Below, piece by piece: positions 10,001 through 18,769 of a DNA stretch of 64,000 nucleotides. A program made the translations under genes and the position numbers. The DNA is from Tribonema minus (Eukaryota > Sar > Xanthophyceae > Tribonematales > Tribonemataceae). Numbering within the stretch: position 1 is the first letter of the stretch; each line of letters starts with the position of its first letter. The DNA lies in NCBI GenBank assembly GCA_017506865.1, contig JAFCMP010000535.1, positions 372,001 to 436,000 on the forward strand, written 5' to 3'. The notes under the pieces were generated by a model. It had not been told where the DNA came from, ran no database searches, and was given only the letters and a program-made list of their open reading frames with translations.

Positions 10001-11685
10001 CAGCCGCATACACGGCCCAGGCATGCACAACACTGCGGCCTGCAATAATTCATGCCACTGTGGCAGCAGGGGCCCTGAGGCTCGGCACTGACGAACACGG
10101 CGCAGTCACCTGGTTCGCGCAGCACTCATGCGCAATACGCGAGGACCAGGGACTGCCGCCAATCATCGAGGCCGTGCGACGCTCTACGCGAGCGCTGACA
10201 GCTGATGGCGGCGAAAAATCACGCACAGCTGTGGCCGAGCAGCTCCCAGCATCGTTGCTACGGTGGGCAGCGGATACAACGGCCGCAGCGTCGACGCTCC
10301 CCACTGCGGTGCAAGCGATCTACGCCGCAACTGCCGTCACGGAGACGGGGACCACTGAGCCAGCCCCACACACCCACGGCATTGTGCCTGGCGCCGAGGC
10401 GGCCGCTGCGGCGGCGACCGTACCTGGCCCTCAAGCCGCTGCCGCGGCTGCCTCTTCCACGCCCGCTAAAACACAAACTAGCGCGGAAGAAAGCAGCTGC
10501 AGCGGCGGGCAGGAGGACGACGACGACGACTGGGAGGCCTATGCTGACGAGATCTGCAGAAAGGTAGTGCCCCGCCGCCGGCGCGGTCACTTCACGCACG
10601 GACTACAAGCCGGCCTTTCAAATGTTCTTCGACGTCAATACGAGGACTGCCTGGTGGAGGACCTAGAGGCTGCCTCGGCTGGTGCCGTGGGCAAGCCGAC
10701 GCAGGCTACACTTACTGGTGACTTGCGTGACACCAGCCGCCGCCGCCAACAGGCTAGCGCGCGGGTCCTGGCGCAGCTGCGCAGCCAGCGTGCGTCCGGG
10801 GCAATGGCGTGGATGAGCGTGCCACCCGCTGCCAATGACCGCCCGGGTGCGGCGCCCATGTCCAGTATGGCAGCAGCCACGATGATTATGGTTGCGATCT
10901 TTATAGACGGGTGGGGCATACAGGGCGAGGTGTGCCCATGGCGGTGCAGTGACGTGAGCCCCACCTCCACGCATGCGATCAGCTGCCCCAGCCAGCACAT
11001 ACGGGGGCACAACGCGACACACACTGCCCAAAAGCGGTGCCTACAGCGCATCTTGAGACAGCACCATGTCTCTATTGTCCGCAATGAGGACGCTAGCGTC
11101 TTCAAGGTACCGGGGTATCGGGCGGACACAGTCATTGACCCAGGGTGTCTGCACTTTAGCAGTGCATACCGTAACAAGGGAATAGTGCTAGACACAAGTG
11201 TGCGCGCACCCACAGCGAGCTCGTACCTGACAGGCAAAACAAATGCCTCGAACACGGACGGCTATGCTGCTGGGGTGGGGGAGGACGCGAAGGTCAAGCA
11301 CCACACCGGCACCTTGACGTCATCTTGGGCTTTTGTGCCGTTCGTGCAGGAGTCGTACGGACGGCTGGGCAAGCAGACAAGCCTTTTTGTTAAGGAGTTG
11401 GCAATGCACTCAGCACTGTGCTCAGGGGGGGGGAAGGCAGATGTGTTACGCAAGGCCGGGTTAGCTAAGCGTCAGATCCACATTGAGCTGAGCATATCGC
11501 TGGCGCGGGAGTTGGCGGAGCGCGTCATGGCATACACACGTGGAGCGCGAATGCTGGGCTGTGTTGCGGCGCCGGTATCCAAACTCCTAGGGCACAGCGC
11601 AGACTAGGCTGCTGCGTTGACGCAAGCTTTTCGATTGCATAGGCAACCCGGCCTCCCTTGGGCCTTTATAAATACAAGTCCATAC
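4036..11685 (+). mobile_element. Non-LTR retrotransposon (OTU-like protease + RT + restriction-like endonuclease), 7,650 bp
   Basis: The boundaries come from the 10-bp target-site duplication and from the kinase pseudogene that resumes on the far side. One uninterrupted ORF fills nearly the whole element. The 5' end lies three bases before the first ATG, which suggests a 5'-truncated insertion or a very short leader. The 3' UTR is only 78 bp and has no poly(A) tail. A single RT of the APE-less, restriction-like-endonuclease class with a cysteine protease is reminiscent of algal Dualen/RandI-type and NeSL-type elements; exact clade placement needs a phylogeny. The uninterrupted frame indicates a recent insertion. 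Confidence 0.82.
4039..11607 (+). CDS. Retrotransposon polyprotein: zinc fingers, OTU-like protease, reverse transcriptase, RLE
   Basis: The product is 2,522 residues if translation starts at the ATG at 4039, the first inside the element; an upstream in-frame ATG at 3958 lies in host kinase sequence. In order (numbered from 4039): Cys/His clusters near 147-150 and 208-211; an OTU-like domain about 655-870 with NGNC (Cys671) and a downstream GHFELL histidine (His859), where the usual Asp of DGxC is Asn; a Cys-His cluster after it; Ala/Pro-rich linkers; RT from GLDGLRYEHL (about 1498), with the first catalytic Asp1647 in LDCENAF, QQGDPLGPL near 1704 and FLDD (Asp1755/1756) in place of YADD; a CPWRC...HAISC zinc knuckle from Cys2299; then an endonuclease with RAD (Asp2363), VLDTSV (Asp2385) and VPFVQESYGRLG. 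The endonuclease would nick the target and the RT would prime there. No APE domain is recognisable. Confidence 0.87.
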   Translation: MEVTAAETPCTADMVTTAPAAAAAAAPGGERGAAAPRRGRRRASAQSTGSVTRPEPQSGGALAKPVTVTMPVPMEVGEPGPAGHQRRITSRSLQPAGSGASLSGGSVTSDGNSRNGHPISGNTAMTVLAPAKTPAANRKVNIPGLDCRMCDKFIVRANPRAPGKNCPAAHACAHQRTRHTGKGKQFAELHVQLFLDHRPVYGGLEQVCDGCGNLFIRRTAASATTPSGDLGALDQCDVWRCADCLAGPVAATACTLSGCDRASGHDHIADIHTRPTTCAAAAGGAAVGGGNSLKPTAALLAAASKCGPIRKILGCEHLGVDPRQAHASTLDGVADAPLPRLTRSSTMGVLPGESRASDSGATMSSNDRVPSTPGSAAAAVAAGAQSSECPRDPTGSHWQGLLGAAGALARRVRALALAPNRARVTVLCAWPTGTKLGPCRTSRRLHMRPAPSDAPATQTLLGRTSCAPLVSQMHDLTVTFSLLSLREEGNDLATVFDQLSLREPVVARSPRQPAGKRGESDVTQAGDNSTHATMTETAPVTAMVASGKRSRRRGKHRRRTQERQAQCDNSRAPLAPATTPPRGGASAPSAPISGPAKVTTVTVATRIPSTVCHTVTVEEQQDALAKATNYGFSTWHTGLQALHKQALGENTATLARGGELRPVSNVGNGNCLIHTALHGIGSVAVEHGLPAPALVIAMREALLDGMVAYVTQGAGKQGASMSSMRQLTAHAAAQPACTREQFDTYGTRARCLAIEYGTNETDSADSGHTLLLQRLQEEGVWGRPLGLSVWAIVAAVYAVSVTVWQAEPQATGSTQKSTGLVLAQLMGLPAVFAPATPAQPDCHLDVLWTPPGLYTNVGHFELLVAPAAAPPLPTTMTASATTQANSTHITAPSRTQPRTALQLPQQPEPLRCPLCTLAFWQLGQKEDSKQRGKLSAASRMAPVVAHFNGGSCTRSMLNPEASTSHCQQNLAAAYAKGIRQQVDHDPSGDRAPSGSSTCNTGAHHAKRVQEMSTMYGCTAEDFLRAVRKLSACTGACGLVHMSASAGQRQCALTSPCHTCRRNGSAPTRARPAVPPGQSEGGGAGSDGAAAAAGAAAATPPKPPAAPASGAANSKSSKKRPAATATGAQRRRRTAAAAAPPGSAGSRTQSNSLRLQDSSPPHGTAVGWADMDLDPPDDAASPPPPTTTTSGRPSKPQSRASLAWDLSTPSVVHALDQTNEADLLLLRFTTTANPFRTQLQCTQWARLVEHATRLLADATDSAREAARVRLHHGAGAFAHQVSQTLVQRGYRLLHLLAAMAFGRQPEGTGMPPAARLAALLSGDFAELLRKTLSAAAALRAPKPNNAATASAQTNFDADWTEADSRQQTACAALSGKRRGVGLAAARLEAREACAPADEVTAQVLAAKHPETGTRPGVVDTPMEQVRGLVRDARRHCLHGAGVATTAGPAGSGSPVFESGQAHDRSDRPEDAASAAGRRLEVEATDILSTLSAAGAGKAGGLDGLRYEHLLMAAGPGAPVKAATRPVGSASPGLAGDSESDVMEPAFAHHLAKVFTTLLVEPELLPEQSQRLLRAAALSGIGQKRRPIACSSVWRRLLGSTAARGVKGKISGLLASMSQFGVGYRSGVEHVAARARVWHELYGTTIQLDCENAFNSVDRAAIVRGLMLFCPELLPHFESVYCGDTAPEMRVEVNGEARIICSHLGCQQGDPLGPLYFAVAAAFLLFYPDGVSATPGSMPAYGHSTAEPPAPHCAFLDDLNVLQAAYFDDAAAAGVAEVIRRLAAGGLRVRPDKSLAIAMRGTVFDEAARARLRALDIPFVDATMPESSQGFTSVGVPVGHPAYVHAAMSKHLVDAGTWRLSWQLAGMARHHLQAAQFILRRSLTKRMGFLARVVDTALSETWLHAFDGFCAWTLERMLHLHGCATAAVMKSHLLAACTAGDNEVASSGSVLVLPRLGPPELTDIAVPLRASRLPERRGGLGMPLLGLLAPAAYTAQACTTLRPAIIHATVAAGALRLGTDEHGAVTWFAQHSCAIREDQGLPPIIEAVRRSTRALTADGGEKSRTAVAEQLPASLLRWAADTTAAASTLPTAVQAIYAATAVTETGTTEPAPHTHGIVPGAEAAAAAATVPGPQAAAAAASSTPAKTQTSAEESSCSGGQEDDDDDWEAYADEICRKVVPRRRRGHFTHGLQAGLSNVLRRQYEDCLVEDLEAASAGAVGKPTQATLTGDLRDTSRRRQQASARVLAQLRSQRASGAMAWMSVPPAANDRPGAAPMSSMAAATMIMVAIFIDGWGIQGEVCPWRCSDVSPTSTHAISCPSQHIRGHNATHTAQKRCLQRILRQHHVSIVRNEDASVFKVPGYRADTVIDPGCLHFSSAYRNKGIVLDTSVRAPTASSYLTGKTNASNTDGYAAGVGEDAKVKHHTGTLTSSWAFVPFVQESYGRLGKQTSLFVKELAMHSALCSGGGKADVLRKAGLAKRQIHIELSISLARELAERVMAYTRGARMLGCVAAPVSKLLGHSAD

Positions 11686-11695
11686 GTGCCTTTTG
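11686..11695 (+). repeat. Target-site duplication, right copy
   Basis: Second copy of GTGCCTTTTG, immediately after the 3' end of the retrotransposon. Confidence 0.75.
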
Positions 11696-11925
11696 GCAGA
11701 TGCGGGAGCGAACTGCGGGAGCCAAATACAAACATGGTTCATTCATATTTGCACCCAGAACCTACCAGCCTATGGAATGCACAGGAAAGTCAAAGATGAA
11801 AGGAAGAGACAACAATCGAAGCATGCAGAGCTATATCACCATGTCTCTGTGGATGCTTTCCAGGCTCCTTGCGACCGCAGCGGATGCGCCCAAGGGCGTG
11901 CACACCATAAACCGCGGTGCTCCTA
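11686..11925 (+). pseudogene. Protein kinase pseudogene, 3' segment (activation loop to helix F)
   Basis: Starts with the right copy of the target-site duplication. Joined to the left piece it gives HVKLC followed by LLADAGANCG, then in a shifted frame KHGSFIFAP and TYQPM (the APE region of subdomain VIII), GKSKMKG, and in another frame AELYHHVSVDAF, which fits the DxxSxG start of helix F. The one-base shifts mean the kinase was probably already decaying or has decayed since. The rest of the C-lobe is not recognisable. Confidence 0.6.
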
Positions 11926-14100
11926 GACTAGGGAATATATAGAGATGAGCACAAAAAATTGATTTCTACTATCTCACAACCACATGGTACAATCCTCCCT
12001 TGTAGACGTCAAACTTCCATAGTGATTCTCATTACCTGCACTAGTGTTGGGATCACTGTAGTGGACAATACAACCCTAAGGTTGGGTGCATGTTGTGACA
12101 CCGCTTTCAAGTGCAAGCGGTATTTTCTGGGTGAATACAACACTGTTGCCTGCCTAGCGTGAACGCCTCTGTCATCATTCAAGAAACTTGCTGACCAGCT
12201 GGGTCAGACAGGCCTACGATATGGTGCACCTGCACACTCACGGCATGTTAATGTGAGATATTGTTATTTAAGATGTAATGTTGGCAAGTTTTGACCCTGG
12301 TCGAAAAGTGATAGTGGCAGGTTTTGACCTGTTGGAAAGTCGGGTACTACATGTATGATTGCACGTGCTTGGAGACAACTCTAGCGACGGTGGGACTGTG
12401 TGGCGCAGGGTACGGAGTGACCCGAGGCGTTCAAAGCGTAGCCTACTAGAAGGCACGCACCTATTGAGGCCACGACGATGCTAGTTCAGTTATTAGGGCT
12501 CATTATTGTTGCACCCCAAACCTCCCTCATTCAAAAGATCAATTGGCACATGTCTTCGTACAACATATTCTCGTGTGAATGCTCGCTGTATTCTGAACAT
12601 GAGGAAAAAGCTCTCACGAGGCCTACTGTATTCAGTGACAAGCGGAGAAAGTTCATGAATGCGAGCCGTGCAATGAACGCTCGCTACCAGCCTCACTGCA
12701 CTGTGACCATTTTGCCCAACTCAACATCCGGCCAGGAAGGTGGTAGCCCATTTGACACAAATTATACTACTCCCATGTGTGTGCATGTAGGCTGCCCTCT
12801 CATGCCTCTTTGTACGCTGCGCTTCCATCTTCGGACATCCTACAGCATGTAAGTGGCACACCTGTGGTCAGCGAAAACAACGTGCCAAAGGAGTGCCATG
12901 CATCGCCAAGTTAGAGCCAATGCACAAGCATCACAACAGAGGCAGCAAAACCATTGGCACACAGCCACAAGTAAGTTCTGTCAACATGCAGAATGTTGCA
13001 AATGACTCACGCGCCCACAACCGTGTAGCTGGAGCTCAAATTCAAACGGCAGGGGGGCCAGCCAAAAGCTGAGAGACACCACGCTTGCAGAAAATGTCCA
13101 AGGGCAATTTGGCACTGCGACCATTACTGACACCTCACAAACCGCACCGGCATGTTGCACTGGACACATAGGTGATGCATCAGTGGCATGGTGCAGTATT
13201 GTCTTGCATGACTGGCAAGAAGCACACCTACTGTGACGTGCGCTTCACAGTGTATCGGCCTGGTCGACCAAGAGCCAACCGGTGCCATCCCCCGAAGTCC
13301 ATGGCACCTGTGCCTCATGTTGCCACAATTCGAGGTGGCAAGTGAGCAGCTGGCAGCACATGTTTGACTGCTGCCGCGCGCTGCCACTCACATGCTGTTA
13401 TCGCCTTCTTGGTGAACTACAGGTCATAGGGATGTCCCCTTTGTCAAGCATGTGATCGCCCACTGGCTGCACCCGCCACATGGCCATTCGGGCGTAGGTC
13501 CAGCCGTAGAAGTCTGCACGAGTGGGGGGCAGAGGCATGTCATTAACAGCTTTGTAAGGTGACATGGCGTCTGGTATGGGGCAGTTTGTGCGATGAAACA
13601 GTGACCCCCCTACGTGCCTGTGCGTGTGCTCATACCCGCTGCAGGGCCTCCTGCACATGGGCGGCTACAGACTGAGTCGAAGGTAGTAGTTTTCGAAGAG
13701 CACAATGTAAGGCAGTGTAAACATGTCGGAAATGAGGATCGTGGCAGGCACGGTGCAGAAGAAGAGAAGCCGCGCGTTGCGTGCGAGTAGAAGAAGTGAT
13801 ATTGTACTGTGCAAGGTTGCGTGTGCAACACGGAACTCGGTAGAAAACATGTGCTGAAGAGCACTGCAGAGCTTGCGGGAAGTCCATAGAAACATCCCGG
13901 AACGGTACTGGAACAGTGCTATGACCATGTGACCCTGCACACAGACCTTATGAGAGGCTCATATTCTGACATAAACATACCAGGGCCATGTGGCGCCCCC
14001 AATTAAAGTACTTCTGTGCCGCTCATCACCGAAGAGCCTGTAATGAACATGGCAACGGCTTCGCTCGCTAACGCAGCTGCGCCACCAAACTCATAAATTT
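11926..14100. other. Spacer without a supported gene
   Basis: No spliced gene could be assembled. The only coding-like stretch is on the minus strand at 13398-13940, where one frame is open apart from a single stop near 13665 and reads as a hydrophobic then a mixed segment; an overlapping frame gives VAAHVQEALQR next to a possible GT donor. This could be two exons of an unrecognised minus-strand gene, but I cannot name a family or fix the junctions. Confidence 0.4.
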
Positions 14101-14129
14101 CAATCAACGGCGGCAGCTGTGGTGCAGCG

Positions 14130-14830
14130 CTGTCCCCACCCGGCGACGGTGGGGATTCGCGCTGCAGTGGGGATGGCGGTGGAGGTGATGATCATGGCGG
14201 CAGTAGTGGAGGTGGTAGTGACATGCACGATTTTGAAGCAGGTCAGCTGAAATTCGAAGCCACAGCATCTAGGTCTCAATCATGCAAATTGAGGCCCGAA
14301 TCGTGCAAATGAGGCCCGGCAGTTTGTGCTAAGGTAGCCCCGTGAAAGACTGTGTCGGGGGCCGAAATGGACCCCACCCCCTGTAGCCCTGGTCATCCGG
14401 CACATTTTGGTTAACAAAATTGAAAATCGGACCACATGCTCGTTACTTCAACTTCCATGGCTGTTTGATGTTGAGGTTAGCACCAACTTAAACTAAATGA
14501 GCATGATTTTGTGCCAAGCCAAAAGTTGGCCAACTAAGAACGCCCTCATGCAACATATTGCGCAGACACTGGGGCCGATGAAGGAGCTGATGTTGCGCAG
14601 AGAGCTGGCTGAGCAACGCATGCGCGATGAGGCAGCAACACAGGCGGCGCATGACGCAATGCGCCGACAGCTGGACTGGATATGGTGGAATAGCTCATCT
14701 CCCAGCAGAAGAGTGCTGCAGGTGCGGCAGGGGCAGCTGCGCACATAGGCGATGAAGTAGACGGCGCCATCAATAGAGTAGAGCTGCAGGTGCAGCACCA
14801 GGGCACTTCAGCCGCGCAGGGCATGATGAT
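14130..14830 (+). pseudogene. Broken tandem copy of the downstream coiled-coil ORF
   Basis: At 14545-14680 the translation (TLGPMKELMLRREL, then EQRMRDE and AMRRQLD) is nearly the same as the downstream ORF at 15130-15250 (TLGPIKELMLRREL, EQRICDE, AMRRELD). After that it shifts frame: the matching text LISQQKSAAG is in another frame behind a stop. The Gly-rich DNA at 14140-14230 also parallels 14945-15040. This is a diverged tandem duplicate that no longer encodes the full product. Confidence 0.55.
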
Positions 14831-14851
14831 ATTGGAGGGCCAGTCATCAAC

Positions 14852-15634
14852 ATGCCAGCCGCGCCCGCGTACGCAGCTGCACAGGCTCAACCGAACATCA
14901 ACATTTCAATACATGGCGGTGTAGGCGGCGGTGTGGCACAGCCACCGCCAGGCTATGGTGGTGAGTCTAGGCACACGGGCAATGGTGGTGATGATCGTGG
15001 CGGCGGCGGCAGCGGCAGTCGAGGTGGTGACTATATGATGGGATTCCAAGCAGCTCAAGCAGTTCCAAGCTGCAGCTTCTGTGCAGGGACAGTGAAATTG
15101 ACTGGTAGCACCACGCTTATGCAGCAGCTCGAACAAACACTCGGCCCTATCAAGGAGCTGATGCTGCGCAGAGAGCTGACTGAACAGCGTATATGTGACG
15201 AGACTAGTAATGCGCAGGTCCAGGGCGCAATGCGCCGTGAGCTGGACCTCGTGAAATCACTGATTACGCAGCAGGAGAGGGCTGCACACAAAGACTATGT
15301 TCCTAGTTGCGAGCTCTCGCGCATGGAGCAAGTTCATGAAGCTATGCTCAAGGCACAGTTTGGTGACATGTGTGCTGACATTGGTGATGTAGCAGCGCTG
15401 GCGAGTCCACTCAAGCCCATGGAAGTGAACGGCGTCACGGAGAAGTGCCGTCGCAAGGACAGGGAAGCATTACTGCTCAAGGTATTGAGCGATATTGACA
15501 AAGGCCAGCTAGAGCTGCCCCATGCGCTCAACATTGTATACGTAGGCTACAACATGCAAGACGGTCTGCCCACAGTGTGCAAAGATCAAGACTACTCGGC
15601 ACAGATGCGAGGCAGCATTGTGTTGGCAGTGTGA
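14852..15634 (+). CDS. Hypothetical 260-residue protein with Gly-rich head and coiled-coil body
   Basis: A single open frame from the ATG at 14852 encodes 260 residues. Residues 1-75 are Ala/Pro then Gly/Ser-rich with a short ISIHGGVGGG stretch. Residues about 90-165 are charged and helical (LMLRRELTEQR, LDLVKSLITQQER) and likely form a coiled coil. The last 90 residues are mixed (VLSDIDKGQLELPHALNIVYVGY). The body is duplicated upstream at 14.5 kb, which supports it having been a coding unit. Family not recognised. The head could be part of a larger spliced gene, since no promoter or upstream exon could be identified. Confidence 0.45.
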   Translation: MPAAPAYAAAQAQPNINISIHGGVGGGVAQPPPGYGGESRHTGNGGDDRGGGGSGSRGGDYMMGFQAAQAVPSCSFCAGTVKLTGSTTLMQQLEQTLGPIKELMLRRELTEQRICDETSNAQVQGAMRRELDLVKSLITQQERAAHKDYVPSCELSRMEQVHEAMLKAQFGDMCADIGDVAALASPLKPMEVNGVTEKCRRKDREALLLKVLSDIDKGQLELPHALNIVYVGYNMQDGLPTVCKDQDYSAQMRGSIVLAV

Positions 15635-15854
15635 ATGCAACCAGTTTACCATATTCTGTAAGGATTGCGTGTGTGTGGTTTATTGTGATTAGGTTCCTGC
15701 CCTCTGCTGTGCATGCCTGCTCACACTCCAGTATCCCAGCCACCTCTTGCTTGGTGAACTGGCCATGGATTCTGTAATGCCACTGGTCTCGAAATCGCAC
15801 TGTTGGGCGAATTTGCTGTGCAGTCCCGGCATGTACAGCTCAGATAAGAAGTGG

Positions 15855-16050
15855 CCTGACTCTTACCATCTTGGTGCACTCCAGTTCGTCATCAACACTT
15901 CAGCAGGAGCTTTTTAGTGCTGCTGCAGAATGCTTGGGTGCACTGTCTTCACTGGCTGTCGCTTTACGAGTATGGCGCCAGTCCATGCCCTGTGTGTGTG
16001 TCACACGTGTTGCGTTGATGCAGTTGTGACAGATGCAATAAATGAGAGTA
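15855..16050. repeat. Dispersed repeat module, copy A
   Basis: Contains the core 'ACCATCTTGG ... CAACACTTCAGCA ... GCTTGGG ... TCTTCACTG ... CCATGCCCTG ... ACACGTGTTGCG' in the same order as copies at about 17146-17400 and 18900-19165. It lies just after the coiled-coil ORF. Confidence 0.7.
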
Positions 16051-16079
16051 GGTCACACATGAGTTGCTGACAAATAAGA

Positions 16080-16362
16080 GTAGTTGAACATCAGCTGCCT
16101 TATTGGTTGTTCCCGCCAAAGCATATACAGCTGCATGCTGGGGTGAGGAATCAAAAACAGCACATGTGAGAGTAGGTGAGTGTCAGCTGCCTACAAGCTG
16201 GGGATGGGAATCAATCACGGCATGGGTTGCTGATAAATGCCTAGTTGTCGCCCCCACCAATGCATAAACATCTGCATGCTGGGGGCTAGCAATCAATCAC
16301 AGCATGAGTTGCTGATTAATGAGAGTAGGTGAGTGTCAGCTGCCTTCTTGTTGCATGCACGC
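16080..16362. repeat. Degenerate ~75-bp tandem repeats
   Basis: About four units share GCATGCTGGGG, AATCAATCACAGCATG, GTTGCTGATAAATG and AGAGTAGGTGAGTGTCAGC. A single related unit recurs at about 21475-21550, so this repeat also occurs outside the array. Confidence 0.65.
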
Positions 16363-16364
16363 TG

Positions 16365-17110
16365 GGGCTAGAACCTCTCTCAGCCTGACCTCACCTACAC
16401 TTCTGATTCTGAGCCATGATTATTTGCACTTCATCAATACTTTACTCGACAGGCCCAGCCTCAGGAACTTCAAGTGTGCACCAAACTTCAAGTGTGTGCT
16501 GTAAGGCTGAGTATGGCTAGCGCTCATGTAGGGACGGCTTGAACCTCTTTTAGCCTGACCTCACCTACACTTTCGATCAGGAGCCCTATTTATTTGCAGT
16601 TGCGAAAATCTAGCGAGCGTCGTACCGACCCCATTTAGGGTCAGCCTCTGAAAAATACTTTCCTCGACAGGCCCATCCTCGGGAACTTCAAGTGTGCACA
16701 AAAGTTCAAGTGCGTGCTGTGTAAGGCTGAGTATGGTGACTGCTGATGTAGGGAAAGCTTGAACCTCTCTTAGCCTGACCTCACCTACACTTTCGATCCT
16801 GAGCCATAATAATTTGCACTTTATGAGTACTTTTCTCGACAGGCCCAGCCTCAGGAACTTCAATTTTAAGCACAAGTTCAACTTTGTGCTCTAAGGCTTA
16901 GGATGGCGAGGACTCATGTAGGGCAAGCTTGAACCTCTCTGAGCCTGATTGCACCTACACTTTCCATCTTGAGCCATAATTATTTGCAGTTTACGAAAAT
17001 CTAGCGAGCGTCGTACTGACCTCATTTAGGGTCAGCCTCTGAAAAATACTATTTTCGACAGGCACGGTCTCAGGAACCTCAACTTTACAAGAGTTCAACT
17101 TTGTGCCATA
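16365..17110. repeat. Degenerate ~170-220-bp tandem repeats
   Basis: Four units start at about 16369, 16541, 16761 and 16931 with GAACCTCTCT and AGCCTGACCTCACCTACAC. They continue with TTATTTGCA, TCGACAGGC, CAGGAACTTCAA and GGCTGAGTATGG. A related partial unit precedes repeat copy C near 18780-18850. Confidence 0.7.
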
Positions 17111-17400
17111 GGGCTGAACATGGTGACTGACGGACATGTGTTGAACTCTCACCATCTTGGCGTACCTGAGACATTCATCCTTCAACACTTCAGCAAGAGC
17201 TTCCTTAGTGCTGCTGCTGTGCATGCTTGGGCATAGTGTCTTCACTGTCTGACACTGTACGAGTTTAGCGCCGGTCCATGCCCTGCGTGGCACACGTGTT
17301 GCGATTGATGCAATTGTTCAGATGTTGGCGCGTGTGCCCGCTGACACAATTGGCTGTCATACTTATTATAGTAACGTTGCAATTGCGTGCAATCGAATAT
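17040..17400. repeat. Dispersed repeat module, copy B
   Basis: Copy of the module seen at 15.9 and 18.9 kb, here extended on the left by a CGACAGGCAC...GGCTGAACATGG segment and on the right by CAATTGGCTG and GTGCAATCGAA. It ends about 215 bp before the ORF at 17615. Confidence 0.7.
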
Positions 17401-17614
17401 GTCATTTTAAATTAGTGTGGATGACAGACTCTGAACTGATGTGAGCATGCAACTATGCCTGCTAGGCGCGGCTTCACATGCGCACATAATGCCTGCGGTG
17501 CACAGGTGGAGGTGATAACGGCTTGAGGGGAGAGTGAGAATCTGTGGAAGTAGTGGGCAGTATGTAGGGGTAATTTACAAACATATATGTACTCAAGTCA
17601 ATACATTGGATGCG

Positions 17615-18028
17615 ATGACTACTGACTCTGAGAAGCGTCTCATAGACTCCCTTCGCAAAAGTGCCAAATCCAAAAAGAGAGTGGAGTGCCCCACCACCTA
17701 CATGCCATCCACCGTGCAGGCTGCATCGCACTCTGGCAAGAATATCAACGCAGTCCAGGGTTATCTTGTCGACGCAGGTGGGAAATCATACGTGAAGGTG
17801 GAATGTCCGTACTGTGAAATTTCGCATCACGGAGCAAGCATAAAAAGAGCAACTTGGACTACTTTCACACGACACGCATGGCAGAGTGCAGAAGTGGGGA
17901 ATACTACATCTTTGGTCATGCTGGCAGCCACAGCTGACACTGCAATCCTTATGAGAAGTAGTCACGTACAACAACAGGTCTATTTCTCGGTAAAAGTCAC
18001 AACCAGGAAGCAGGTGGCAGGTGACTGA
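17615..18028 (+). CDS. Hypothetical 137-residue protein with CPYC...H...H cluster
   Basis: Starts at the ATG at 17615 (MTTDSEKRL); the open frame reaches 81 bp further upstream without another ATG. The first 25 residues are basic. Near residues 68-90 there is VECPYCEISHHG followed by TFTRHAWQ, a possible C2H2- or BED-like zinc site. The tail is undistinguished. It lies downstream of repeat module B, at a distance similar to that between the zinc-ribbon pseudogene and module C. Function unknown; it may be a remnant of a larger transposon or virus-like gene. Confidence 0.35.
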   Translation: MTTDSEKRLIDSLRKSAKSKKRVECPTTYMPSTVQAASHSGKNINAVQGYLVDAGGKSYVKVECPYCEISHHGASIKRATWTTFTRHAWQSAEVGNTTSLVMLAATADTAILMRSSHVQQQVYFSVKVTTRKQVAGD

Positions 18029-18188
18029 AAGTGGGAGTGCACCATGCATTGACAACAAGCAAGAGAACACCATGAGCTTCGAAGGCGAGCGCCACCAGCA
18101 ATAACATCAGTAAGGAATGGCGCATGTGCCCTTGTGTTCCATTATGCAAGTTTGTGTGTAGCTTGAGCTTAAAGTGTGTGTGCGAAGA

Positions 18189-18534
18189 TCAGCACATGAA
18201 GTTGAAGATTGTGTGGTGTGCACGATGATAATGCACTGCCGTGGCAACGGCTAGATTGGGGATAACCTCGCTCGTCGCAAGACGACTGCGAGCGATAGGA
18301 TCTGTGCCATTCTCGCTCACCCACAGCTCCAGTTCCCCCCGTGGGGATGTGATGCCACTTGGGGTAGTTACAGGGTTCACCAGCCAATCGAGGGAGATGG
18401 GGCATAGGAAATGCGCTGGAATGTAAGGTGCAGCTTCGGCATTCCTAGCCCTGTAGATGATGTTGACGCACCGCACCATTATGGCCTTGGTGTACGCAAC
18501 AGGGAATCCGCTTTCAAGCCTGACTCGCTCCGCT
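18189..18534 (-). CDS. U-box domain exon (E3 ubiquitin ligase type), fragment
   Basis: The translation contains IPAHFLCPISLDWLVNPV, then TPSGIT, LELW, GTDPIARSRLAT and VIPNLAVATAV. These match the U-box order: CPI, the xxPV strand, SGxTY, the W helix, the PxxR loop and the PNxxL helix. U-boxes bind E2 enzymes and make a protein a ubiquitin ligase or co-chaperone partner. The frame has no ATG at its upstream end, but a plausible AG acceptor precedes 18534, so this is probably a terminal exon or a fragment. The usual Tyr after GIT is Ser. No other domain is visible; the intact parent gene is not in the window. Confidence 0.55.
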
Positions 18535-18769
18535 GAACCATGCAAGTCGCCAACTGTATTGTACCCCGCTAACTTGAAGACACGAGCTGTGACCTCACCA
18601 ACGCCTTTCAGCTTTGCTCATGGAAGCTGACATCATCAGTCCTAGCTCAACTTCCAGAGACAAATGAACACTGCAAATGATGCCCTTGGTGGCTCAGCCT
18701 GACATCCTACTGACTCGATGTTCTACACTATTTGATTGCAAAATACAAAAAACTGGCGATTGCATTCAT

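Noticed and set aside
3949-11453. Many open minus-strand stretches opposite the retrotransposon
   Set aside because: They are antisense shadows of the GC-rich polyprotein frame, with no domain or splice logic.
13398-13940. Named membrane-protein gene
   Set aside because: Open apart from one stop and hydrophobic, but frames conflict and no family is recognisable.
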